Source: Mytilus californianus
Taxonomy: Eukaryota > Mollusca > Bivalvia > Mytilida > Mytilidae
Direction: 5' to 3'
Length of the DNA: 64,000 nt
Assembly (NCBI RefSeq): GCF_021869535.1
Contig: NW_026262701.1
Span: 1,813,501 to 1,877,500, forward strand
Positions 1 to 9,292 of the stretch are shown in pieces. The notes under the pieces are model-generated. The model ran no database searches and had not been told where the DNA came from. It saw nothing but the letters and a program-made list of their open reading frames with translations. The translations under genes were made by a program, and so were the position numbers. How positions within the stretch are numbered: position 1 is the first letter of the stretch; each line of letters starts with the position of its first letter.

Positions 1-1790
1 GTTACATACATAAGATGGGCAAATGGGGTGGGAGGGAATAGTATATCAAACTAACCTAGTCCTTACTATCTTGTAACGGACGTCGCATTGTCAAACACAC
101 CTTAAATTTTATATACTGACTGCCGAAATCGCCCGTGCAGAAAGGAATTCAATGGGTATTACCCTATTTCATTTAAATATAGAAAGACCGTTATATATAA
201 AACATAGGACCGTAAAGAAATGTAAATATTGTATTTCGTATAACTATAATATACGTCCTTTGATGGTCTAACTTACCAGGGTGAAACCTTACCAGATAGG
301 TTGTTACCTTCGTTTCCGGTACACTAACACTAATAAGCTGTGATTTCTTGTTTATCATAAGTTTCAAAATTTGTGTCAACTAATTCTGCCTCTTTAAAGG
401 TCAAATGAAAGTAAGTCATTTCACTCTACTATGGAATGAAATAAACGAGAGAACTTTTGACGTGGTATAGTTATAATATAACTGTTCTTTATACTTATAC
501 TTATAGTTTGTACTGCAAACCGAAAAATCCACTTTGCCCTCCGGATGTCTTTTTGATTTTTTTTTGTTTTTTTTTTGTGGTTTGTTTGCTGTATTATTGA
601 CGTAAATAAAACCGACAACTCCTTTTATTCATGTATATAATTTGAGTTCTGGAAATTGCTAGACGTACGTAAGAATGAAAGACGAAAATGCAGGTTTCAT
701 AAATGGTCATCAAAGAGCGACACAATTAAAAACAAATAAAAATATAGTTATCACAGCTACAGTCATTTTTTTTTCTCTATTAAAACATATTTGATACTTT
801 TTGCGCTATTGTCATATATCGAAAATTCAAAAAAAATCTAACATTTCCATAAGCTTTCTGTGATTTCCCCGATTCACCATTATGATGTCATGCCACTTGC
901 TATATGGATTCAGAAAACAAATTTACGAAATTTATGACCACACAATTGTAACTGTTCCTATCTTTATTAACAAAATTTAGCGTAAATATTTACAACTATA
1001 AAAATGAGTAACAGTGGTGGTCTTTTCTGCCTGGAAAACAATGCGGACTACATCTGTGTACAGTGCACGTGGCTGATCCAGTCATTTTAAATGGGGGTTC
1101 CCAACCAAGGATAAAGGGAGGGGATCCAACCGTATGTCCTTATTAACAAAAGGGGGTCCAAAATCCTCCCCCCTCCCCCAATCCGCCACTGTGTGTACCT
1201 CTGACATTAAATTTTACAAATATGCAAATCGATACTTGTTCCGTTAGGAAAGTTTTTAACTTTATATAATAGAAGTAGGTGAATTATATAGCAGACATAT
1301 TGGTTTTCTTTGTTAGATAGAGGAATTCTCCACCCCCGATCAAGAATCTCATTAAATTGTACGGATGTGCATACGTATTAGTCTAAAATATTATCTTTCA
1401 TCTTATCAAATTTGAATCTCAGGATTTTTGTAAAATTGCGGAATTAAATTTCCAAAGTGATATTCAAACTTATTATTCAAAGACAAACTGACAACGCCAT
1501 GGCAAAATATGAAAAAAGTCAAAATGACAAACTGTACATATATGCTAACTTATAATATATAGAACACACTTCATGACTTCATAACCATAGAAAGACAACG
1601 AAAGGTCATATCATAAACAAAATTGTATTGAAAGGTCAATGATGAGAAAATTTTAACGTTTGTAATACCTAGTACTACATAATTTTTTTTTGAAAAGTGT
1701 TCTCGTCCTGACTATGCATGAAATGTTTGCCACTGGACGTTAAGCAACCAAAAAAAATAATTAAACAGTATAAGCCACAATTGTATCCAT
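1..1790. other. AT-rich non-coding stretch
   Basis: I see no convincing gene, RNA or structured repeat here. The ORFs are short, low-complexity and without recognisable motifs. A few G- and C-rich runs near 1090-1190 look like degraded repeat sequence. Confidence 0.5.
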
Positions 1791-1796
1791 CACTTG

Positions 1797-1945
1797 GTGT
1801 CTGTTTAGGGGCCAGCTGAAGCACGCCTCCGGGTGCGGGATTTTCTCGCTGTGTTGAAGACACATTGGTGGCCTTCGGCTGTTTTCTGCTCTGTGGTCGG
1901 GTTGAATTCACTTTGACACATTCCCCATTTCATTCTCAATTTTGA
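1797..1945 (+). repeat. Interspersed repeat R1 (GGTGGCCTTCGGCTGTT family)
   Basis: One of several copies of a block with the core GGTGGCCTTCGGCTGTT, ending near a CACATTCCCCATTT motif. Others are at about 34410-34545 and 60070-60205 (+), with a short reverse piece at 51530-51606. At 34 kb and 60 kb the block lies in a longer tail that, at 34 kb, follows a Penelope-type RT end, so R1 is probably the 3' tail of that retroelement. The minus-strand ORF here is only the reverse complement of the repeat. Confidence 0.75.
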
Positions 1946-2505
1946 ATAGTATTAAAAATTGTTTTATTTAAAAGAGACTTTGAATAATATCTTTAGAACA
2001 CAGTTGTGTTATAATTCAACGAGTTCATAAAAATTAAAAATAAAGGACTATATACTGGAGTAAAACCAAAAGTTTGTTCCGACACTAGACTTATAGGCAA
2101 CGGCTCGGATGTACTTATTTATACTTGATAACCTATATGTGTGGTCATAACTATTACAGACCAATTTCCTCTATGTAAACACAGGAGATGTGGTACAGTA
2201 TATTAAGAATTGCTTATGAAACAACTATCCGTAAAGTTCAAATGAGCTCGAGGTGGACGAAAGCCACCAGAGGCAACCGCACGGCCTTCTAAAAACCATT
2301 CCGTTAAGTTGGCTAAAAACGGTCCCAACATGAAAAATATGAAATAATCATACTCTGAGAAAACTAACGGATTTTACTCAGATCCATCCATCTTGACACC
2401 TCAAACATGCGAACACTATATAATTTTAAACCTAATTGACTAGCAGTTTTATTGTCGAGCCTTCGACTTTTGTCGAAAAAGCGAGACATAGCGATCCTAC
2501 ATTCC

Positions 2506-2550
2506 GTGGTCGGCGTCGGCGTCGTCGTCGGCGGCGGCGGCGGCGTCCAC
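2506..2550. repeat. GGC/GTC trinucleotide microsatellite
   Basis: Imperfect run of GTC and GGC triplets. It makes a proline/threonine-rich start to a minus-strand ORF that is not a credible protein. Confidence 0.85.
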
Positions 2551-2554
2551 AAAT

Positions 2555-3068
2555 ATTCACTCTGTTGTTAAAGTTTTTGAAATTTTAATAACTTTCCTGG
2601 ATTTCTACCAAACTTGGAAAGAAGCTTGTTTATGATCATAAGATAGTATCCAGAAGTAAATTTTAAAAAAAAATCCATTTTTTCCGGGTTTACTAATAAA
2701 TGGACTTAGTTTTTTCTGCCAGTTAACATTTAATTTACATTCACTCTGTGGTTAAAGTTTTTAAAATTTTAACAACTTTCTTAAACTATCCTGAATTTGT
2801 ACCACACTTGGACAGAAGCTTGTTTATGATCAAAAGCTAGTATCTAGAAGGAAATTTTGATAAAATTTTGTTCCATTTTTTCCGTATTTTACTTATAAAT
2901 GGACTTAGTTTTTCTTCCAGTCAACATTACATACATTCTGCAGTTTAAGTTTTAAAACATTTATTAGATTCATAAATTATCCTAGATTTTTCCCAAACTT
3001 GGACAGAAGCTACTTCCAATCAAAAGATAGTATAGAGAGGAATATTTTTATTATTTTTTTTCCTCATT
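2555..3068 (+). repeat. Three diverged tandem units of about 185 bp
   Basis: Units begin near 2555, 2739 and 2933, each with an ATTCACTCTG-like start (degenerate in the third), a conserved AACTTGGA.AGAAGCT segment and, in the first two, AATGGACTTAGTTTTT. They differ by substitutions and small indels, so the array is old. Just to the right is a short TTCCGTGGAACCC element. Confidence 0.8.
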
Positions 3069-3299
3069 TTTGTTGAGCCTGCGAATAACAGCAAAAGTAG
3101 ACGAGACACTGGGTTCCGTGGAACCCTTACGAATTTTATTACACAATAAGTATGAACTTTTTAAAATAAGTTATCCATGGGGAATACTTAAAAAATCATC
3201 TTACTCACGATGTAACAATGAATATTTAAAACTTTTTCGAAATGGCGCCAATGTAGTTTTTATTTTTTTGGCGCAAATGAAAGATTGATTTTTTCAAAA

Positions 3300-3505
3300 T
3301 TGGCGCAAATGCAATGCACCCCCTCTTTGGAGTCATTCAAAAAGGTAAAATTCACCTGTATTGGTATTGCTGGTGTATATATGTCACACGTTCCATCTAC
3401 AATATACGGAAATGACACGGCTGGGTATTGTAAAGTTACTGAAGGACGTTTAATGTCAAATTCATATCCCCGGGCGAAAACATTATTATTTACCGGTTTG
3501 TCAAA
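3300..3505 (-). other. Coding-like fragment, conserved with 40479-40572
   Basis: The minus strand has an open frame of 86 codons (3260-3520). Its segment RGYEFDIKRPSVTLQYPA, followed by SFPYIV, matches RGYEFDVKCPLVTLQYPA and SFPYIV read from the plus strand near 40.5 kb. Many nucleotide differences are at third codon positions, as expected for sequence once selected as protein. The two copies diverge after SFPYIV. I do not recognise the family. It may be a duplicated exon or a domain of an unlisted transposable element. Confidence 0.45.
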
Positions 3506-3595
3506 ACGCCGTTTGTACACTTATCAAAGTGTCATTGATCTTTCACGCTGTCTAATCTGAGATAAAAAGTTTAGGCAATTTTTGTAGATTTTTAA

Positions 3596-3825
3596 AGTGA
3601 ACGGAAAATGAGCTTTGCAACAGTGTCTCTAACGATAATAAAAATAATGTGGTCCATCAATATGACATTTTATAGAGGCAGGTATAAATATTTGTAAAAT
3701 TGGCTTAAATAGTGAACGGAAAATGAGCTTTGCAACAGTGTCTCTAACGATAATAAAAATAATGTGGTCCATCAATATGACATTTTACAGAGGCAGGTAT
3801 AAATATTTGTAAAATTGGCTTAAAT
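3596..3825. repeat. Recent 115-bp tandem duplication
   Basis: Positions 3596-3710 and 3711-3825 are head-to-tail copies of one 115-bp unit. I see a single mismatch (TATAGAG versus TACAGAG), so the duplication is young. No gene is evident in it. Confidence 0.92.
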
Positions 3826-4139
3826 ATTTCATTTAACAGCAATTTGTAGAACTGATTATTTTTATCCCTCGAATACGTGTAAAATAATGAGTATTTATAT
3901 TATTTAGATTCTTTCATATAATTGTTTTTGATTATTGTATTCTCGAATTTTAAATATTTATTCCCATAACCATTGCAGATACATCTTAGGTACAGAGAGA
4001 GAGAGTGCAAAATAGGTACATGAATATGCATCTATTTACAAAACATATATACAATACAGTGGTTTCCAAATAATATACATTTTAGCTAGGAGGACCCATA
4101 TGTTTATTTATACACTTTATAAACTTACATAATCTTTTT

Positions 4140-5300
4140 AGCTCTGACTGTTTTGTTTAATTTGCTCATCAATTTTCTAAACTTTAGTGTTTTAACACGA
4201 GCCAAATAGTACTTATCAAGGTATAATTTTCTACTGTCGTTAAAAATGGACATTCTAGCAGATAATGAAATTCGTCTCCAATGCTACCAATATTACAAAG
4301 ATGACATTTTCTATCATTTCTATTAACATTATTCCACCTCCCTGTCTCTCTTGAGAGTCTGTTGTTTGTGGTTCTATATCTACATAAAATAGTACTTTCG
4401 TGCATAATCCAAGATATCGAAATATTTTTTTTCAAATTTTAATTCTAACTCAAAAATTCTATAATTTACTGATTTTGTAGACTATTGAAATTGTGTATTC
4501 CGCAACTGTTTGTATTGGTCTTGTAATCGCAACTTTAGTGCATCTTTTAACCATATATCATTACCAAAACATAGAGAAATCCAAGTATTTGAAAAACCAC
4601 AATCATCCAATATATTTTTAACTTTACTCACAAAAAATGTACATACATTATTAACAGTAAATAGTGTTTTTAATAGTGTATATGCGATAGAAGATAACAT
4701 AGTCTCTTTAGCAGATACTAATTTACACCAATAAGATACTATTTTTAATTTAAAGGATATCTACCAAGTTCTCCGTATACCATATAGCTAGGTGTGGAAT
4801 TTTTCAGTTTCAAAAGAAGTTTACAGAATTTCTGATGGATTCTTTCTATAACTTCAACATTACCATGCCCCCAAATTTCACATTCATACAAAAGTATGGG
4901 TTTCACAACTTTATAGAAAAGATCTAAGTGACACTGAATGGAAAGATTATGTATGCGGCCTGATTTCAACACATTAAACATAGCTTTTGTGGCTTTTTCT
5001 GCTAAGTGTTTCTGTGCTATTTTAGTATTACCAGTTCTAGATAATAATATGCCACAATAGTTAAATTCTTTTAATATTTTCAATGTCAGTGCCGTCTATA
5101 GCTATATAAAAATGTAAATTTGACGGCATTCTGCCTATAGAAAAAAATCACCACTTTAGTTAACTTTAAGCTTCCAAATATTACAGTATTCACTGAAAGA
5201 ATCCAGTTGTTTTTGTTAATCATCAGCACTTTCTGCCAATAGTACTGTGTCGTCTGAACTAAGGATATGAATGGAAAGGTTAAATATGCATTAAGATCAT
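4140..5300 (-). pseudogene. Non-LTR retrotransposon (LINE) 3' half, decayed
   Basis: The minus strand encodes the end of a LINE reverse transcriptase in pieces. First, near 5220, is SSDDTVLLAES, a degraded form of the ADD catalytic box. Next (5083-4745) comes the thumb region with KPILLYECEIWGHGNVEVIER and TPSYMVYGELG. Last (4435-4184) is a C-terminal zinc-finger-like segment with CHLCNIGSIGDEFHYLLECPF. Stops and frame changes separate the pieces, so it is not functional. The order matches CR1/Jockey/I-type LINE ORF2 C-termini; I cannot assign the clade. The endonuclease half is absent, as usual for 5'-truncated copies. Confidence 0.85.
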
Positions 5301-5384
5301 AAATTAAGATTGATTATTATAATGTAAAAAAATATGTTCAAAGTTGATTCGAAAATATTAAGAGATTTAAAAGTTATTATAAAA

Positions 5385-5815
5385 AAGAAGATGTGGTATG
5401 ATTGCCAATGAGACAACTCTCCACAAGAGATCAAGTGACACAGAAATTAACAACTATAGGTCACCGTACGGCCTTCAACAATGAACAAAGTCCATACCGC
5501 ACAGTCAGCTATAAAAGGCCCCGAAATGACAATTTAAAACAATTCAAACGAGAAAACTAACGGCCTAATTTATGTACAAAAAATGAACAAACAAAAAACA
5601 AATATGTAACACATAAACAAACGACAACCACTGAAGTACAGGCTCCTGACTTGGGACAGACACATACATACAGAATGTGGCGGGGTTAAACATGTTAGCG
5701 GGATCCCAACCCTCCCCTAACCTGGGACAGTGGTGTAACAGTACAACATAAGAACGAACTATAAAAAAGTTGAAAGAGGCTTAACTCATCAGATGGATAA
5801 AAATACAAATACTAC
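5385..5815 (-). repeat. Interspersed repeat R2 (TTGTCTCATTGGCAATCATACC family)
   Basis: Read on the minus strand this block ends in AGTTGTCTCATTGGCAATC and ACCACATCTTC, preceded by a GGTGACCTATAG segment and an upstream part with TCCCAGGTTAG and TGATGAGTTAAG. Copies lie at about 16350-16530 (-), 35090-35365 (+), 45900-46172 (+), 55100-55450 (+) and 62850-62935 (-). It is one of the commonest repeats in the window. Confidence 0.75.
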
Positions 5816-7276
5816 AAATACAAGTTAACATTTTTACGGGACACGCGCTCTTCTTGTGTAATGTCTGATCACCTTGTAAATTGAACCAACCAATCTTTAA
5901 CTGGTCTTTTCTTTTATGCTTTGTTAGAAAAAATATATTTGGAAAAAGTGTTTGTTTGCGCTATTTGAAATAAAAACAGTGAAAAAATAGAAATTGGCTT
6001 TTACTCAAAGACATATCTGATTTACCTATGGCGTTTTTGTCGTTTGGATGCTGTCAAATTGAAGTTTATCCCACATCTCCTATAGTTTGAGTTCAATTTG
6101 ATTACTTTAAATTCAGTTTATAAGAATTCATAAATGAAAGGGTTATTTGCATGAGTATAGATCAATTGCTTTTCTTTCGCCCAAGCCATGCATATACTCA
6201 TGCAGAGGAAGATTAATCGTAGAGAGATGTACCTAAATTTATGGTACATAGTTAACAGAAAAAAGTTTCATTCTCAGTCTTATTTCAACTGTATTAATTT
6301 TAAAGACATGTCACATCCAAACGAAGTCTACGTATATGTACATGTGTCTTGTCTTGTCTATAGTCTGGAAATTTTCCGTTCAATTTATTTCATTTGAAAA
6401 CGTTAAAAATAATATCGATCTTATTCATTGCAAAACGTGGCGTCCTTTTTGGATAAAACTCCTGTTTCATCTACGAGGAAAGTCCTATAATATAAGAATG
6501 CATAGGTGTGGTTGAACATTGATAGTAAAAAAAAAGGAAAATCTGGCATCAATAGAGCGCATAATAAATTAAAAAATAATTCCCGAAATAAATGTATATA
6601 AAATATGTGTGTGACTATTGAAAGTGCATCCACATATTTACAGCGGATATAGGTACTAACCAAGCGAACGTGATCTTTCTTCTGACACGGTAAGAAAGTC
6701 TTTGTTTTGTTTACATAATATCAATGTGTACCTCAATCTAAACATAATTGTTGTTTTAAGAAATGATCGAGTTGGTGGTAGGTTGATGATTAGAGAAGTC
6801 TCATTAGTTTCCCAAAACAAGAACGCTTACTAAAACATGTGCAAATACTTGTCAAAGAAGTTGGCGCTCGTCTCATCCGATATGATTCTATATTCATCAG
6901 AAGGCCACTGTGTGTGCGTAATAGGTATAGCTGTTTCAATACTTTGGCATTGAAATCTTTCATACATATGTTATTTTTGATATTTTATTCCGAAAAGAAG
7001 CGTTGTGTACAGTGTATAGCTGACCACATAAATCCTTCTGTACGGTGCATAGTTAAATGAATGTACGGTATATAGCTTTTCACCCTTCGAAGTACCTATT
7101 AAGCTATATCCGCTGTACCGATGATACACGGTGAGTAATAAATTCCTCAAACGAGTTTGAATAGGGAAATAAAATATGAAGAAGGAATTTGTCATCAACA
7201 TTTTAATAAGGCAATATTTAGTTTTGTATGAAGCCCGTTCTTATCTGTATTTGTTGCCGTACTTATAAAAATACGA
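5816..7276. other. Non-coding stretch left of the DIRS element
   Basis: ORFs of 70-80 codons occur on both strands, but none has a recognisable domain or coherent splice signals. I see no gene here. The DIRS-order insertion begins at 7277. Confidence 0.5.
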
Positions 7277-7426
7277 GTATTTGCTATACCATACTAGATA
7301 TACCAAACATACTCAAAATGTTGACTGACCAGTATACCAAATACAAATTGGACTATACTTCAAAACTATATAAATCTAAAAAATAACTCAACTAATATAT
7401 TTTGCATTTGCCGTGCGGACGAACTA
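7277..7426 (-). repeat. DIRS terminal repeat B2 (3' end of element)
   Basis: A 150-bp copy of the B repeat, starting on the plus strand with GTATTTGCTATACC and ending CGGACGAACTA. It matches 7948-8097 with a constant offset of 671 and no mismatch seen. It forms the outer left edge of the element. Confidence 0.92.
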
Positions 7427-7771
7427 GCCGGCATTTAATATGATATAATCTGACATTATGTGACGATACATATTTATACAATACATCAATTGAAAATGAT
7501 AAATTAGACTAACAGATTTGTCCATCTTAGTCTATATTTTTGAAACCATATAAAAGATTCTATTCCTTGAATCTTTATCTCCGTCATTAGTGATGAATGC
7601 CACCCAGGAAAAACCATAAAAAATAATTTCATGGAAACCTGTAACTCGAGGTAATGCCGACACCACTTCCAGAGAAAGCGTCAAGTCCAGCGCTCAAAAA
7701 AAAAAACAAATACAAAAACAGCCACTGTTTATAACATACTTATATATAAATATATACACTTGTAATTTGTG

Positions 7772-7947
7772 GTTTACTATCGAACGTCCACGGCTAGAAT
7801 GAAGACCTTAACACAAGACAATACACTTGGCGCCAAACCATAAGAAACTTGACCATTGGTCATTCTAAACACGTGACTACACTTAGTCTTGATGAACCGT
7901 ACAATACATTATTTTTCTACTATACTACGAAACGCAGAAAAATATAC
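7772..7947 (-). repeat. DIRS internal repeat A2
   Basis: A 176-bp copy identical by eye to 12044-12219 (offset 4272). It abuts B1 with no intervening base, giving the B1A2 block that mirrors the expected circle junction. The left neighbour (7427-7771) is a spacer specific to the element's 3' part, with no gene in it. Confidence 0.92.
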
Positions 7948-8097
7948 GTATTTGCTATACCATACTAGATATACCAAACATACTCAAAATGTTGACTGAC
8001 CAGTATACCAAATACAAATTGGACTATACTTCAAAACTATATAAATCTAAAAAATAACTCAACTAATATATTTTGCATTTGCCGTGCGGACGAACTA
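7948..8097 (-). repeat. DIRS internal repeat B1
   Basis: Second copy of the 150-bp B repeat, contiguous with A2 and lying 73 bp beyond the recombinase stop codon. Confidence 0.92.
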
Positions 8098-8170
8098 TAG
8101 AAATCCACAAAGAACGGGCGCAGAATAGTTAGAACAATAAATAATTGAAAAACGTTTCCCCCTAAAAATG

Positions 8171-9184
8171 TCAAATACCTAAATGTTTGGTCACTTCTAA
8201 TCTATGTTCTAATGAATCAGCGACATATCCGTCCTTGGCCGAATCGCTCTTCCAACGACCATGACGTTTCCAACACCTGTCGCTTACATTTGAATTCGCT
8301 GCTTTTGTAGCACCACTAGCTCTCAGTGAATGCAACCCTATATTCAAATTTTTACAAACTTCCTTCAAACGATTGACAATACATTCTCTAGCCCTAGTGT
8401 AACTAAGTGGTTTATTTTTATATATCAAACTATAATATCTGCCTGATCTAAAAATAGGTCTAAATATGAATTCATTTGACAAACTGATATTAGCTAAATT
8501 CAAATACTTTTGAAGTAAAAGAAAAGGACATGCTGCGGATTGACCTTTAGCAATAACTACAGAGTCACCTAATCTGTATTGATCGGTTTTACTCTTTTCT
8601 ATAGTAATATTTATATGTGATTCACAAAATTTAACATCTTTGTATTTTATATTACTGATTTCACTAAATCGTAAAAAACCAGAATAACCAAGCACTATCA
8701 TAACTAAATCTCTTATTACACCTATGTCCTCACTATTAGTATATTTTTCACATAGCTTAACTATATCAGCTGAGTCAATAATATCTTTCTTAACTTTTGG
8801 ACTATGCTCTTGTCTTTTTGAGGATTCTAACAAATTTTTTGCGAAATTATTATCTGTTGGATCATCTAAATTGTTTATATTATGCGTCCATTTAATAGCG
8901 TAAAAAGCAGTCTGTAAAACACTGTGCGAAGAACCATTGTCTAAAAGTTTGGTTAAATATAATGATACGTGAATAGGTTCTGCTGGAATTGCCACTCCGC
9001 CTTCAGAAACAATGAATTTCTCGAATCTCCGAAAAGCACCATGATATAATTTAGTTGTATTGTCACTTCTAGAATGTAATAGAAAATGTACCATTCGATT
9101 GGCTAAAGTTGAAAAGCTATCTGACGTCACACCAGCTGCTAAAATATCGTCTTCTATTTTTTGTCCTAGTTGAATCCCTGTCAA
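8171..9184 (-). CDS. DIRS tyrosine recombinase (integrase)
   Basis: A 337-residue tyrosine recombinase, the enzyme DIRS-order elements use instead of a DDE integrase to insert a circular DNA copy. An N-terminal SAM-like core-binding region (about residues 25-125) precedes the catalytic domain. The catalytic set is complete: R172 in SGFLRFSEI, H285 and R288 in GLHSLRASG, H308 in KRHGRW, and the nucleophile Y320 in KDGYVADS. Length is normal for the family and there are no internal stops. It starts 108 bp downstream of the RT ORF stop in the same orientation. Its own translation signal is unknown; it may be read from the same RNA or a spliced one. Activity is inferred, not shown. Confidence 0.94.
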   Translation of the reverse strand: MTGIQLGQKIEDDILAAGVTSDSFSTLANRMVHFLLHSRSDNTTKLYHGAFRRFEKFIVSEGGVAIPAEPIHVSLYLTKLLDNGSSHSVLQTAFYAIKWTHNINNLDDPTDNNFAKNLLESSKRQEHSPKVKKDIIDSADIVKLCEKYTNSEDIGVIRDLVMIVLGYSGFLRFSEISNIKYKDVKFCESHINITIEKSKTDQYRLGDSVVIAKGQSAACPFLLLQKYLNLANISLSNEFIFRPIFRSGRYYSLIYKNKPLSYTRARECIVNRLKEVCKNLNIGLHSLRASGATKAANSNVSDRCWKRHGRWKSDSAKDGYVADSLEHRLEVTKHLGI

Positions 9185-9292
9185 AATAAATTAAATCAAT
9201 AAATATCTATTTCGATTCATAAAATAATTTTTGTTGTAAGTATTTTAATTTGTTTCAGTCGTTATGTCCTATGCACATGTGCTTTTAATAAA

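Noticed and set aside
1675..1911. 78-codon minus-strand ORF that looks protein-like
   Set aside because: It is the reverse complement of interspersed repeat R1, which recurs at 34.4 and 60.1 kb; not a gene.
2364..2552. Proline/threonine-rich ORF
   Set aside because: Its start is the GGC/GTC microsatellite and the rest has no motif.
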